DNA of 64,000 nucleotides from CAJBVG01 sp943360385 (GTDB taxonomy: Bacteria > Bacteroidota > Bacteroidia > Sphingobacteriales > Sphingobacteriaceae), in assembly GCA_943360385.1 (NCBI GenBank), contig CALRIM020000001.1, positions 1 to 64,000 of the forward strand, given 5' to 3'. A program made the translations under genes and the position numbers. Shown here one piece after another: positions 8,038 to 16,560 of the stretch (its first letter is position 1; each line of letters opens with the position of its first letter). The notes below the pieces were generated by a model. That model saw only the letters and a program-made list of their open reading frames with translations, searched no databases and was not told the origin of the DNA.

Positions 8038-9447
8038 TTATTTTTTTCGTTTTAAGCCCAATTCTTCTCCTTGTTTAAACATAAAGTCCAATGCTACAAG
8101 CCTTTCATTAGGAATAATCCCTTCTAAAATAGCCTCTCTAATCGCATTTTTTATGATTCCAACCTCTCTACCTGCCGCTAACCCAAAATACTCCATAATA
8201 TCATTTCCATCCACAGGTGGTTGCCAATTTCTCAATTTATCCTTCTCTTCTACATCAATCAATTTCTGCTTTACTAGCTCAAAATTGTTTTTATACTTCT
8301 TTACCTTGTACTCGTTTTTTGTTGTAATATCTGCATTGCACAAGAGCATTAAATCATCTATTTCCTCCCCTGCTTCAAATAGCAATCTTCGTACCGCAGA
8401 ATCTGTAACAATACTTTGGGCCAACACAATAGGACGAAGATGAAGTTGCACTAATTTTTGCACCAATTTCATTTTTTCGTTCTGTGGCAATCGAAGATCC
8501 CTGAAAATTTTAGGAACCATTCTAGCTCCTTTATCCTCATGCCCGTGGAAGGTCCAGCCAATGCCTTCTTCAAATCTTTTTGTAGCAGGCTTAGCAATAT
8601 CGTGCAATATAGCTGCCCAACGTAACCACAAATCATTAGTGGTTTCGCAAATATTGTCGAGTACCTGTAGGGTATGATAAAAATTATCTTTATGTGATTT
8701 TCCTTTAACGGTTTCCACCCCATGTAATTGGGCCATCAATGGAAATATCAATTTTAATAAACCCGAATCAAATAATAAATTAAACCCTAAGGAAGGTTTT
8801 TCAGATAAAATAATTTTATTTAATTCATCTGTTATCCGTTCCTTAGACACAATCTCTATTCGATGTGCATTCTTACGGATAGCTTCAAAGGATTCTTCAT
8901 CAATGTTAAATTTCAATTGAGCGGCAAATCGAATTGCACGCATCATTCTCAATGGATCATCAGAATACGTAATGTCTGGATTTAAAGGAGTACGAATTTT
9001 CTTCAACTTTAAATCCCCTTGTCCATCAAACGGGTCTATTAAATGCCCATAATCCAATGGATTAAGGCTTATTGCCATTGCATTAATAGTAAAATCCCTT
9101 CTATTCTGGTCGTCTTGTAAACTTCCATCCTCTACAATTGGCTTCCTAGAATCGCTGCGATAAGACTCCTTTCTAGCACCTACAAATTCAATATCCCAGT
9201 CCTGAAAAACAAGTTGTGCCGTGCCAAAGTTCTTGAAAACATTCACTTTGGTGCCTTTTCCAATTTTCTTTGCCACTAATTCAGCAAATTCTATTCCATT
9301 TCCCAAAATCAAAAAATCCACATCTTTTGAGCCCCTATTTAGTAACAAATCGCGCACAAAACCACCTATCACAAATGCAGGTATTTTATGCTCCTTTGCT
9401 ACCTCAGAAACGATATTAAATATTGGATTTTTAAGAAAATGCTTCAT
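8038..9447 (-). CDS. cca: CCA tRNA nucleotidyltransferase with HD domain
   Basis: 469 residues from the ATG at 9447 (MKHFLKN). An in-frame ATG six codons upstream is possible, but family proteins start near MKHFL. It builds or repairs the 3' CCA of tRNAs. Nucleotidyltransferase head: FVIGGFVRDLLLNRGSKDVD; then RRDFTINAMAISL and GQGDLKLKKIRTPLNPD; primer-binding region with DPLRMMRAIRFAAQL. The C-terminal HD domain has ILHDIAKPATKR and FHGHEDKGARM. A poly(A) polymerase role is the alternative, but none of the five tRNA genes here encodes its CCA, so an enzyme of this kind is needed. Confidence 0.93.
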   Translation of the reverse strand: MKHFLKNPIFNIVSEVAKEHKIPAFVIGGFVRDLLLNRGSKDVDFLILGNGIEFAELVAKKIGKGTKVNVFKNFGTAQLVFQDWDIEFVGARKESYRSDSRKPIVEDGSLQDDQNRRDFTINAMAISLNPLDYGHLIDPFDGQGDLKLKKIRTPLNPDITYSDDPLRMMRAIRFAAQLKFNIDEESFEAIRKNAHRIEIVSKERITDELNKIILSEKPSLGFNLLFDSGLLKLIFPLMAQLHGVETVKGKSHKDNFYHTLQVLDNICETTNDLWLRWAAILHDIAKPATKRFEEGIGWTFHGHEDKGARMVPKIFRDLRLPQNEKMKLVQKLVQLHLRPIVLAQSIVTDSAVRRLLFEAGEEIDDLMLLCNADITTKNEYKVKKYKNNFELVKQKLIDVEEKDKLRNWQPPVDGNDIMEYFGLAAGREVGIIKNAIREAILEGIIPNERLVALDFMFKQGEELGLKRKK

Positions 9448-9506
9448 TGGGCACGAAGATAACAAATTTCGGAAGTTCAGAAGTTCAGAATTTCGGAATT
9501 TAGAAG

Positions 9507-9514
9507 TATATTTG
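9507..9514 (+). promoter_or_regulatory. -7 element TATATTTG of the metal-efflux operon
   Basis: TATATTTG matches TAnnTTTG. Only four bases (TATA) separate it from the GTG start at 9519, so the transcript would be leaderless or nearly so. No good TTTG element is seen upstream; that space is filled by TTCGGAAGTTCAG words. Confidence 0.5.
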
Positions 9515-9518
9515 TATA

Positions 9519-9908
9519 GTGAAGAAAATCCTCACCTATATCGCCATTAGTTTCTACCTTTTAGGAACTACAGAAGCTTCTGAGTTATTGAAGTTAGGGA
9601 ATTTTATTCAGCATTATATTGAGCATAAAAATACCGAAAACCTAAGTTTTTTAGAGTTTATTAATGTTCATTATGTAAAGGCTACCGTAATAGACGACGA
9701 CTATTCTGAAGATCAAAAATTACCATTTAAATCGCACAACGATTGCAAACTTCAAATTACACAAATTGATAAATTACATATAGTAGAGTTTTACATAGAG
9801 ACTCCTTATATCGAAACAAATAATCAGCTTACACATTATCGTTCTCCACTTCTAGGAGACCAATTTTTGGAAGAAATTTTCCAACCACCTCGAATCCGTC
9901 ATTCGTAG
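9519..9908 (+). CDS. small secreted His-rich protein preceding a metal-efflux pump
   Basis: 129 residues from a GTG start. A signal peptide is visible (MKKILTYIAISFYLLGTTEA). The mature part has clustered potential metal ligands: QHYIEHK, NVHY, then KSHNDC, plus an acidic DDDYSEDQ stretch, and ends IFQPPRIRH. I have no database name for it; similar small exported proteins ahead of CzcA-type pumps in this phylum are recalled but not checked. It sits 114 bp upstream of the pump gene, across a repeat block. A periplasmic metal sensor or chaperone is an inference from ligands and position. Confidence 0.65.
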   Translation: MKKILTYIAISFYLLGTTEASELLKLGNFIQHYIEHKNTENLSFLEFINVHYVKATVIDDDYSEDQKLPFKSHNDCKLQITQIDKLHIVEFYIETPYIETNNQLTHYRSPLLGDQFLEEIFQPPRIRHS

Positions 9909-10021
9909 TACGTAATACGTCCATCGTAATACTTAATACGTCCATCGTAGTACGTAATACGTTGTACTTAATTCTTAATTCATAATTCACAATTCATAAT
10001 TCACAATTCATAATTAACAAT
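9904..10021. repeat. short-word repeat block (TACGTAATACG and AATTCATAATTCACA)
   Basis: Two word families in a row. Self-complementary CGTAGTACGTAATACGTCCAT occurs in three near-copies from the stop codon at 9908. Then AATTCATAATTCACA repeats three times up to the pump ATG. It fills the whole gap between the two genes. Confidence 0.85.
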
Positions 10022-10022
10022 T

Positions 10023-13000
10023 ATGCTAAATGCTATAATTTCATTTTCTGTTCGTCAGAAATTGATTATCGCTTTATTTACCTTCAGCATTGTGCTGTGG
10101 GGTATTTACGAAGCGACTCGCTTGCCAATTGATGCGGTACCAGACATTACCGACAATCAGGCACAAATTATTACTATTAGTCCGGCCTTAGGTGCGCCAG
10201 ATGTAGAACGATTAATAACATTCCCAATAGAACAAGCAAACAGTAATATTCCTGGAATAAAAAAAATAAGAAGTTTTTCTCGTTTTGGGCTATCATTAGT
10301 AACCATTGTTTTCGAAGACAATGTGGATATCTATTGGGCTCGACAACAAATTTCTGAACGATTAATAAAAGTTCAATCCGAATTGCCGAATGGAGTTGGT
10401 AATCCAGAATTATCGCCTGTTACCACAGGCCTTGGAGAAATTTATCAATATGTTGTAAAAGCAAAAAAAGGATATGAAAACAAATTCAGTTTATCCGATT
10501 TACGTACAACACAAGATTGGATAATTCGCAGACAATTATTAGGAGTTAAAGGGGTTGCAGACGTGTCGAGTTTTGGAGGCTCCTTAAAGCAATATGAAGT
10601 AAGTATAAATCCTGCGCAATTACAGGCAAATGGTGTAACGATTACAGATGTTTTTGAAGCCATTGATAAAAATAATGCAAACACAGGTGGTGCTTATATA
10701 GAAAAGGGAGAAGGTATTTTATACATCCGCTCCGAAGGATTGCTTAAAAATTTTAAGGACATAGAAAACATTGTAGTTAAAACATATGCAAAAGGAAACC
10801 CTTTACGCATAAGGGATGTAGCGAAGGTGCAATTTTCGGAAGCCATTCGATATGGAGCAATGACCTATAATAATGAAGGAGAAGTTGCAGGTGCTGTAGT
10901 GATGATGCTAAAAGGTGCGAATTCATCTGAGGTGATAAAAAGTGTAAAGAATAGAATCGAAGAGATTCGCAAAACACTTCCAGAAGGGGTAGAAATTGAA
11001 GCCTTTTTAGATCGTAGCAAAATGGTGAAAAATGCTATTGGAACGGTGGAGAAAAATTTAATTGAAGGTGCTCTCATTGTTATTTTCGTACTTGTACTTT
11101 TCTTAGGAAATCTTCGTGCAGGATTAATTGTAGCTTCTGTAATCCCACTCTCTATGCTGTTCGCTATCATTATGATGAATATGTTTGGAGTAAGTGGCAA
11201 TTTAATGAGTTTAGGCGCTATAGACTTTGGTTTAATTGTAGATGGTGCAGTAATTATTGTGGAAGCCATTATGCATCAACTGAGTCACTCCAAACGATTT
11301 AGTGGCATCAATAGGTTAAGCCAAGATCAGATGAATACAGAAGTAAATAGTTCTGCATCAAAAATGATGAACTCCGCTGTATTTGGGCAAATTATTATTT
11401 TAGTTGTTTACCTTCCAATATTTTCTTTACAAGGAATAGAAGGTAAAATGTTTGGACCAATGGCCGCTACAGTTGCCTTTGCACTCTTAGGAGCATTCAT
11501 CATGTCGCTTACTTATGTTCCAATGATGAGCTCACTATTCATCAGTAAAAAAATTAAACACGAACCAAATATTTCCGAAAAAGTATTTATAAAAATAGAA
11601 CGCACCTATCAACATCTTTTAGAAAAGGTGCTCAACAAATCAAAACTATACCTAGGGATCGTTTTTACCTTTTTCCTATTTTCAATTTTCATTTTACTAA
11701 ACATGGGAGGTGAATTTATTCCAGATTTAGAAGAAGGAGATTTTGCTGTAGATACGAGAGTATTAACAGGAAGCAATCTAAAAACTACAGTACAAGCCAC
11801 GCAAGCATCTGCAAAAGTTTTATTAGAAAAATTCCCGGAAGTAGAAAAAGTAGTTTCAAAAATAGGTAGTGGAGAAATTCCTACCGACCCTATGCCAATT
11901 GAAGCAAGCGATATGATGGTTATTTTGAAAGACAAAAAAGAATGGACCTCCGCAAAAACATATGATGAACTTGCTGAAAAAATGAGTGCTGAATTGGCAA
12001 ACATTCCTGGAATTACAGCAGGCTTTCAGTATCCAGTTCAAATGCGATTCAATGAATTAATGACCGGTGCAAGGCAGGATGTAGTTTGCAAAATTTATGG
12101 AGAAGACTTGGATACACTTGCGGCATATGCTCATAAGCTTGGAGAAATAATTAATACAGTAGATGGTGCAAAGGATTTATATATAGAACCAATTGGTGGA
12201 ATGCCTCAGGTAGTAATTCAATATAAAAGAGAGGCACTAGCCCAATATGGAGTAAATGTAAATGATTTAAATAGAATTGTACGTTCTGCGTATGCAGGAG
12301 ATATCAGTGGTAAGATATATGAAGGAGAGAAACAATTCGATTTAGTAGTACGTATGGATGCCTCTATAAAAAATGATATCACTAGTTTAGAAAATCTTCT
12401 AATTCCAACTTCAGATGGCGCTACAATTCCATTACGCTTATTAGCAGGTATAGAAATTATCGATGGCCCTAACCAAATTCAAAGAGAAGATGCCAAACGA
12501 AGAATTATAATAGGATTTAACGTACGCGGCAGAGATGTTCAATCTATTGTAAAAGAACTGCAAGGTAAAGTTGATAAACAAATAAAATTACCTGTTGGAT
12601 ATTACACTAATTACGGTGGAGCATTTGAAAACCTAGTGGCGGCTAAAAACAGATTAGCAATTGCTGTTCCTCTTTCACTACTACTAATTTTATTGATGTT
12701 GTATTTTGCATTCGGATCTATTAAACAAAGTGTATTAATATTTTCTGCAATCCCACTTTCAGCAATTGGAGGAATATTTGCATTAAGTTCCAGAAGCATG
12801 CCCTTCAGCATCTCTGCAGGTATCGGTTTCATTGCACTCTTTGGAGTAGCAGTATTAAACGGAATTGTATTAATTGCTGAATTTAATAGGTTGAAAAAAG
12901 AAGGTTGGACAGATGCACGTAAGATTGTTTTACAAGGAACTAAAATCAGGTTACGACCAGTACTAATGACTGCTGCTGTTGCTTCGTTGGGTTTTATTCC

Positions 13001-14369
13001 TATGGCTTTAAGCAATGGAGCCGGCGCCGAAGTACAACGACCTCTTGCAACAGTAGTAATTGGTGGTTTAATTTCTGCAACAATTCTTACGCTATTTATA
13101 CTTCCTATTCTTTATGCAGGATTTGCAAAACGTGAAATTAGAAAACATAGTAGAACTATTGGAATAACTAGTTTATTCTTTTTACTAATGCTGATGAATA
13201 ATTCTTCTATCGCTCAAGAATCTATTACTTGGCAGGATGCTAAAAATAAACTCTTAAATCAGAATCTACTTATTAAGGCAGAAGAAAATTACAGCGAAGT
13301 GGTTCAGAAAACTCGTAGACAAGGAATGGAAATACCTAAAACTGAATTAAACATTCAGAGTGGACAATACAATAGTGGCGATGCAGACCAGTCTTTTTCA
13401 ATAGCACAAAGTTTTCATTTTCCTAGTTATTATTACCACAACTCTAATTATTATTATTCACAAAAAGAACTTGTTGTAGCACAAACTGAATTAAAAAAAC
13501 AGGAGTTACTTTCTGAATTATACTTTCAATTTAATTCAATATTACTACTAAAAGAAAAAGCTATTTTCCTGGATAAGTTAAATAATCAATTAAAAAATAC
13601 AATAGAAAGTGTACGGTTACAATATGAAAAAGGATTAATTAATGCGATGGAGAAATCCATGTTGGACAATGTTATCATTAATATTCAAAAGGAGATACGA
13701 TTAACAACGATTCAATTATCGTCTCAAAATATAAAATTTAATTGGTTACTGTCCGAGAAAGACAAGTATAATCCTTTGGAGGGAGATTTATTCTTCCAAG
13801 CTTCGATTGTTAATACAGAAACACCCTCGTATTTTATAAAGCGTTTAATGGCTGAACAAAACAGTAACGAATTTTCGTGGAAGATAGAACGCTCCAAAAC
13901 ATTGCCAGACCTACGTATTGGATATACAAACCAAAGTTTAACTGGTGCTATTTACGATGGAAAAATTGCTGCAAGTTCAGATAGGTTTCAATTTATATCC
14001 GCAGGTATAAGTATCCCAATTTTTTATTCTTCTCAGAATGCAAAAATAAAAATTGCAAAAGTAACATGGGAGAAAAGCAAAACGGTTCTGGCAAATGAAA
14101 AAGAAAAAATTGAGTTAGAAAAAATGAGGTTACAAAATCTTTGCAAAGAAGAAGGAATATTATTATCGACATATACTAATGAAACTATCCCCCAAATGAA
14201 ACAGGCTATCAACTCTTCTATTTTACAAGTTGAAAAAGGTAGTATATCTTATTCTGAATGGGCAATTTACATTAACCAAGTATTAAACACATATGATGTT
14301 TATCAAAATTTATTCATGCAAAGCTTGCAACATCATATAGAATTAAAAGTATTAAATAACGAATTATAA
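10023..14369 (+). CDS. CzcA-type heavy-metal RND pump fused to a TolC-like outer-membrane factor
   Basis: 1448 residues, about 400 more than CzcA/CusA. Residues 1-~1040 are a complete HME-RND pump: PIDAVPDITDNQAQIIT opening, 12 membrane helices, and the proton-relay motif DFGLIVDGAVIIVE at 401-414 (D401, D407, E414), matching the divalent-cation CzcA pattern rather than CusA. After ~1045 comes a hydrophobic segment (GITSLFFLLMLMNNSSIAQ), then an outer-membrane-factor domain (~1066-1448) with helical hairpins (QLKNTIESVRLQYEKGLI; QMKQAINSSILQVEKGSISY). The inner-membrane pump and outer-membrane channel are therefore one chain, perhaps cleaved after SIAQ. The adaptor gene follows 13 bp later. 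Co/Zn/Cd/Ni export is the likely role; the metal is inferred from the motif only. Confidence 0.92.
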   Translation: MLNAIISFSVRQKLIIALFTFSIVLWGIYEATRLPIDAVPDITDNQAQIITISPALGAPDVERLITFPIEQANSNIPGIKKIRSFSRFGLSLVTIVFEDNVDIYWARQQISERLIKVQSELPNGVGNPELSPVTTGLGEIYQYVVKAKKGYENKFSLSDLRTTQDWIIRRQLLGVKGVADVSSFGGSLKQYEVSINPAQLQANGVTITDVFEAIDKNNANTGGAYIEKGEGILYIRSEGLLKNFKDIENIVVKTYAKGNPLRIRDVAKVQFSEAIRYGAMTYNNEGEVAGAVVMMLKGANSSEVIKSVKNRIEEIRKTLPEGVEIEAFLDRSKMVKNAIGTVEKNLIEGALIVIFVLVLFLGNLRAGLIVASVIPLSMLFAIIMMNMFGVSGNLMSLGAIDFGLIVDGAVIIVEAIMHQLSHSKRFSGINRLSQDQMNTEVNSSASKMMNSAVFGQIIILVVYLPIFSLQGIEGKMFGPMAATVAFALLGAFIMSLTYVPMMSSLFISKKIKHEPNISEKVFIKIERTYQHLLEKVLNKSKLYLGIVFTFFLFSIFILLNMGGEFIPDLEEGDFAVDTRVLTGSNLKTTVQATQASAKVLLEKFPEVEKVVSKIGSGEIPTDPMPIEASDMMVILKDKKEWTSAKTYDELAEKMSAELANIPGITAGFQYPVQMRFNELMTGARQDVVCKIYGEDLDTLAAYAHKLGEIINTVDGAKDLYIEPIGGMPQVVIQYKREALAQYGVNVNDLNRIVRSAYAGDISGKIYEGEKQFDLVVRMDASIKNDITSLENLLIPTSDGATIPLRLLAGIEIIDGPNQIQREDAKRRIIIGFNVRGRDVQSIVKELQGKVDKQIKLPVGYYTNYGGAFENLVAAKNRLAIAVPLSLLLILLMLYFAFGSIKQSVLIFSAIPLSAIGGIFALSSRSMPFSISAGIGFIALFGVAVLNGIVLIAEFNRLKKEGWTDARKIVLQGTKIRLRPVLMTAAVASLGFIPMALSNGAGAEVQRPLATVVIGGLISATILTLFILPILYAGFAKREIRKHSRTIGITSLFFLLMLMNNSSIAQESITWQDAKNKLLNQNLLIKAEENYSEVVQKTRRQGMEIPKTELNIQSGQYNSGDADQSFSIAQSFHFPSYYYHNSNYYYSQKELVVAQTELKKQELLSELYFQFNSILLLKEKAIFLDKLNNQLKNTIESVRLQYEKGLINAMEKSMLDNVIINIQKEIRLTTIQLSSQNIKFNWLLSEKDKYNPLEGDLFFQASIVNTETPSYFIKRLMAEQNSNEFSWKIERSKTLPDLRIGYTNQSLTGAIYDGKIAASSDRFQFISAGISIPIFYSSQNAKIKIAKVTWEKSKTVLANEKEKIELEKMRLQNLCKEEGILLSTYTNETIPQMKQAINSSILQVEKGSISYSEWAIYINQVLNTYDVYQNLFMQSLQHHIELKVLNNEL

Positions 14370-14382
14370 CACATAGAAAATT

Positions 14383-15519
14383 ATGAAAATTTCACATATC
14401 TATATAGTAACTGCAGCCTTAATTTTTCAGGGATGTAGCACTGATACTAAAACAGAAACATCCAACACAAACACTCCAGTGGAGACAACAATTGTGCTAA
14501 ATAAAGAACAATTAGCAAATATCAATATGAGCACTACCACATTATCTGAACGTAGTGTGGGAAATATCATCAAAGCAAATGGATCAATAGACGTACCACC
14601 AGAAAGTATGGTAAGCATTTCTGCACCCATGGGAGGTTATTTAAAGTACACAAGATTATTGCCAGGTTTAAAGGTTAACAAAGGGCAACTATTAGCGGTA
14701 TTAGAGGATCAGCAATTTATACAATTAGCGCAAGAATATTTGAGCACAAAAAACAAACTGGAACTTTCTAAAATTGATTTCAGAAAACAAAAGGAATTAT
14801 ACGAAGCAAAAGCTATTTCGGAAAAAGTTTTTTTAGATGCTAAAAGTAACTTGGAAATACTTGCCATAGAAGTACAATCCTATTCAGAAAAACTAAAACT
14901 AATAGGCATTAATCCTACTTCTCTTTCGGTAGATAAGATATCGTCTAAAGTAGAAATCCTATCTCCAATTAATGGTTACGTTTCTAAGGTAAATGTAAAT
15001 GTGGGTAAATACTTGTCGCCAAATGATATACTTTTTGAACTTATAAACCCAGATGATATACATTTGAATATTCAAATATTTCAAAAAGACATCCCTTATT
15101 TAGCAATAGGACAAAAGGTTATAACATATACCAACGAACATCCAGAAATTAAACACAAAGCAGAAATTATTTTAATTGGAAGAGGGCTAAACGAGAGCAA
15201 GGCAATAGATGTACATTGCCATTTCGAAAAACCAGATCACGATTTAATACCAGGAATGTACATGAATGTTGAAATTGAATCGAGTGTTAAAAAATCGATG
15301 GTGGTAAACGAAGAAGCCGTTTTGAGATATGAAAACATCAACTATTTAGTACTCGCCAATAACGATAGTACATTTGAATTATACCCAGTAAATACTGGCA
15401 TTTTGGAGAAACCCTATATCGAAATTGTTAACCCAAGTGAAAAACTAATAAAAAGTAAAATTGTAAACCAAGGAGCGTATAAAATTTTAATGGCAATGAA
15501 GAATAAAGCAGAGGAATAG
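14383..15519 (+). CDS. RND efflux periplasmic adaptor (membrane fusion protein), lipoprotein
   Basis: 378 residues. The signal peptide ends in the lipobox IFQGC (Cys18), so it is a lipoprotein. Then come a barrel-sandwich half (SISAPMGGYLKYTRLLPGLK), a helical hairpin (~105-170, EYLSTKNKLELSKIDFRKQK and on), the second half (ILSPINGYVSKVNVNVGKYL), and a beta-barrel domain with DLIPGMYMNVEIES. It couples the RND pump to the outer-membrane factor, here both in the preceding gene, 13 bp upstream. It is the last gene of the operon; a GC-rich palindrome follows the stop. Confidence 0.9.
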   Translation: MKISHIYIVTAALIFQGCSTDTKTETSNTNTPVETTIVLNKEQLANINMSTTTLSERSVGNIIKANGSIDVPPESMVSISAPMGGYLKYTRLLPGLKVNKGQLLAVLEDQQFIQLAQEYLSTKNKLELSKIDFRKQKELYEAKAISEKVFLDAKSNLEILAIEVQSYSEKLKLIGINPTSLSVDKISSKVEILSPINGYVSKVNVNVGKYLSPNDILFELINPDDIHLNIQIFQKDIPYLAIGQKVITYTNEHPEIKHKAEIILIGRGLNESKAIDVHCHFEKPDHDLIPGMYMNVEIESSVKKSMVVNEEAVLRYENINYLVLANNDSTFELYPVNTGILEKPYIEIVNPSEKLIKSKIVNQGAYKILMAMKNKAEE

Positions 15520-15521
15520 TT

Positions 15522-15543
15522 CCCTGCCTGTCGGCAGACAGGG
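15522..15543. repeat. GC-rich palindrome after the efflux operon
   Basis: CCCTGCCTG-TCGG-CAGACAGGG forms a stem of two blocks with one mismatch and a 4-base loop, starting two bases after the adaptor stop codon. It is G+C rich against an AT-rich background. It could act as an RNA 3' end signal; no T-run follows, so it is not a classical terminator. Confidence 0.6.
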
Positions 15544-15571
15544 TGTGCTCGTGTGCTCGTGTGCTCGTGTA
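15544..15571. repeat. GTGCTCGT tandem words
   Basis: Three near-perfect copies of GTGCTCGT. The same word recurs at 16480-16512 and, in both orientations, at 18791-18840 and 18934-18971. Confidence 0.75.
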
Positions 15572-15639
15572 CTGATATGCTAGGATGCTGATATGCTAAT
15601 ATGCTGATAAAATAAGGATGATAAATACTGAATGATTAA

Positions 15640-15990
15640 TTATTCTTTTGAGTTACGTTTTGCAGTTGATAATGATTTAGAAATTATTTTTTGAATAGAA
15701 GTTACATCATCAAATAACTCCTTTTCTAATTTTAAATATTCTTTATCTTTAATAACATTTAACCAATAGAACGTTTCATTAGCTTCCTTTGAGGCAATTT
15801 TTAATTTATGAATAAAGTCTATGGAACTCTCTGAATACATTGATTCACTAACATTCGCCGCTATTGAAGTTGATGACCTAGAAATTTGATTTGCTATAAA
15901 GGTAAACCCCATTTTTTCTAAGTCTTGTCCAATATCCAATATCACTAAACTTAGTTTGTAGCTGATAGTATATAAAATAGATTCTTTCAT
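15640..15990 (-). CDS. four-helix-bundle protein, S23 / 23S rRNA intervening-sequence family
   Basis: 116 residues, typical for the family. Seen: LSLVILDIGQDLEKMGFTFI, then the hallmark QISRSSTSIAANVSESMYSE, then FIHKLKIASKEANETFYWLN and a last helix (LFDDVTSIQKIISKSLSTAK). Relatives are encoded inside intervening sequences of 23S rRNA and as free-standing genes; the diversity-generating-retroelement accessory protein Avd shares the fold. No reverse transcriptase or template repeat is nearby. The gene is alone on its strand inside a 57-bp inverted repeat, and its start codon overlaps a 14-bp hairpin. Basic surface residues suggest nucleic-acid binding; the actual role is unknown. Confidence 0.88.
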   Translation of the reverse strand: MKESILYTISYKLSLVILDIGQDLEKMGFTFIANQISRSSTSIAANVSESMYSESSIDFIHKLKIASKEANETFYWLNVIKDKEYLKLEKELFDDVTSIQKIISKSLSTAKRNSKE

Positions 15991-16019
15991 GATTTAAAAC
16001 TATTTGAAAGAATCTATTT
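15975..16019 (-). promoter_or_regulatory. 14-bp hairpin across the S23-family start codon
   Basis: AAATAGATTCTTTC (15975-15988) and GAAAGAATCTATTT (16006-16019) are perfect reverse complements with a 17-base loop. In the minus-strand transcript the G of the start codon and codons 2-5 pair with the leader. This could hide the start codon and make expression conditional or autoregulated. Confidence 0.6.
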
Positions 16020-16163
16020 CTACAATCGCACTTATGCAGGATTAATTATCATCCAGTATTTATCATCCTTATTTTATCAGCATATTAGCATATCAGCATA
16101 CTAGCATATTAGCATTCTAGCATATTATCTATTATATTTGTTTTTAATAAATTAATCATTACA

Positions 16164-16475
16164 ATGGAAGAGCAAGTAGATCAAAACCAAATAAACATAG
16201 AGTTAAGCGAAGAAATTGCAGAAGGCATTTATTCGAACTTGGCTATAATCACGCATTCGAATGCAGAATTCATCATCGATTTTATTCGTATGATGCCTGG
16301 TGTTCCTAAGGCAAAAGTAAAGTCGAGAATTATTTTAACTCCACAACATGCAAAACGTTTAATGGCTGCATTGTCTGATAACATTCGCAAATACGAAGAA
16401 GTACACGGAAAAGTTAAATTAGAGGAACAAACGGCATTCCCCATGAACTTTGGTGGACCAACAGCACAAGCCTAG
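16164..16475 (+). CDS. DUF3467 family protein
   Basis: 103 residues. The whole chain fits the DUF3467 pattern: NIELSEEIAEGIYSNLAIIT, HSNAEFIIDFIRMMPGVP, then KVKSRIILTPQHAKRLMAAL, SDNIRKYEEVHGKV and a short Pro/Gly tail. No signal peptide or membrane helix, so cytoplasmic. Function of the family is unknown; it is small and widespread in Bacteroidota. It sits between word-repeat blocks (GCATAT words upstream, GTGCTCGT words starting just after its stop), so it is probably monocistronic. Confidence 0.85.
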   Translation: MEEQVDQNQINIELSEEIAEGIYSNLAIITHSNAEFIIDFIRMMPGVPKAKVKSRIILTPQHAKRLMAALSDNIRKYEEVHGKVKLEEQTAFPMNFGGPTAQA

Positions 16476-16479
16476 TTCG

Positions 16480-16512
16480 TATGATCGTGTGCTCGTGAAT
16501 CGTGTGCTCATA
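16480..16512. repeat. GTGCTCGT words after the DUF3467 stop
   Basis: GTATGATCGTGTGCTCGTGA and ATCGTGTGCTCAT: variants of the word seen at 15544 and 18791, starting a few bases after the stop codon. Confidence 0.65.
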
Positions 16513-16560
16513 AAGACAATTCGAGACATGTAATACTGATGCTTAATTGTTAAAATCAAT

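Larger units (their letters stand above)
15580..16104. repeat. 57-bp inverted repeat enclosing the S23-family gene
   Basis: Arms at 15580-15636 and 16048-16104 are reverse complements with two mismatches over 57 bp; the match weakens beyond. The arm consists of ATATGCTGATATGCTA words plus a unique stretch (ATAAAATAAGGATGATAAAT). The arms enclose only the four-helix-bundle gene: the left arm ends 3 bp from its stop, the right arm starts 57 bp upstream of its start. No target-site duplication could be recognised, because the flanks are themselves made of the same words. Confidence 0.9.

Noticed and set aside
14383..15519. Silver/copper (Cus) assignment for the efflux operon
   Set aside because: The pump carries DFG...VDG...E, the divalent-cation pattern of CzcA, rather than the CusA pattern; the metal stays unassigned.
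15640..15990. Diversity-generating retroelement accessory gene (avd)
   Set aside because: The fold family is shared, but no reverse transcriptase, template repeat or variable repeat is visible nearby.
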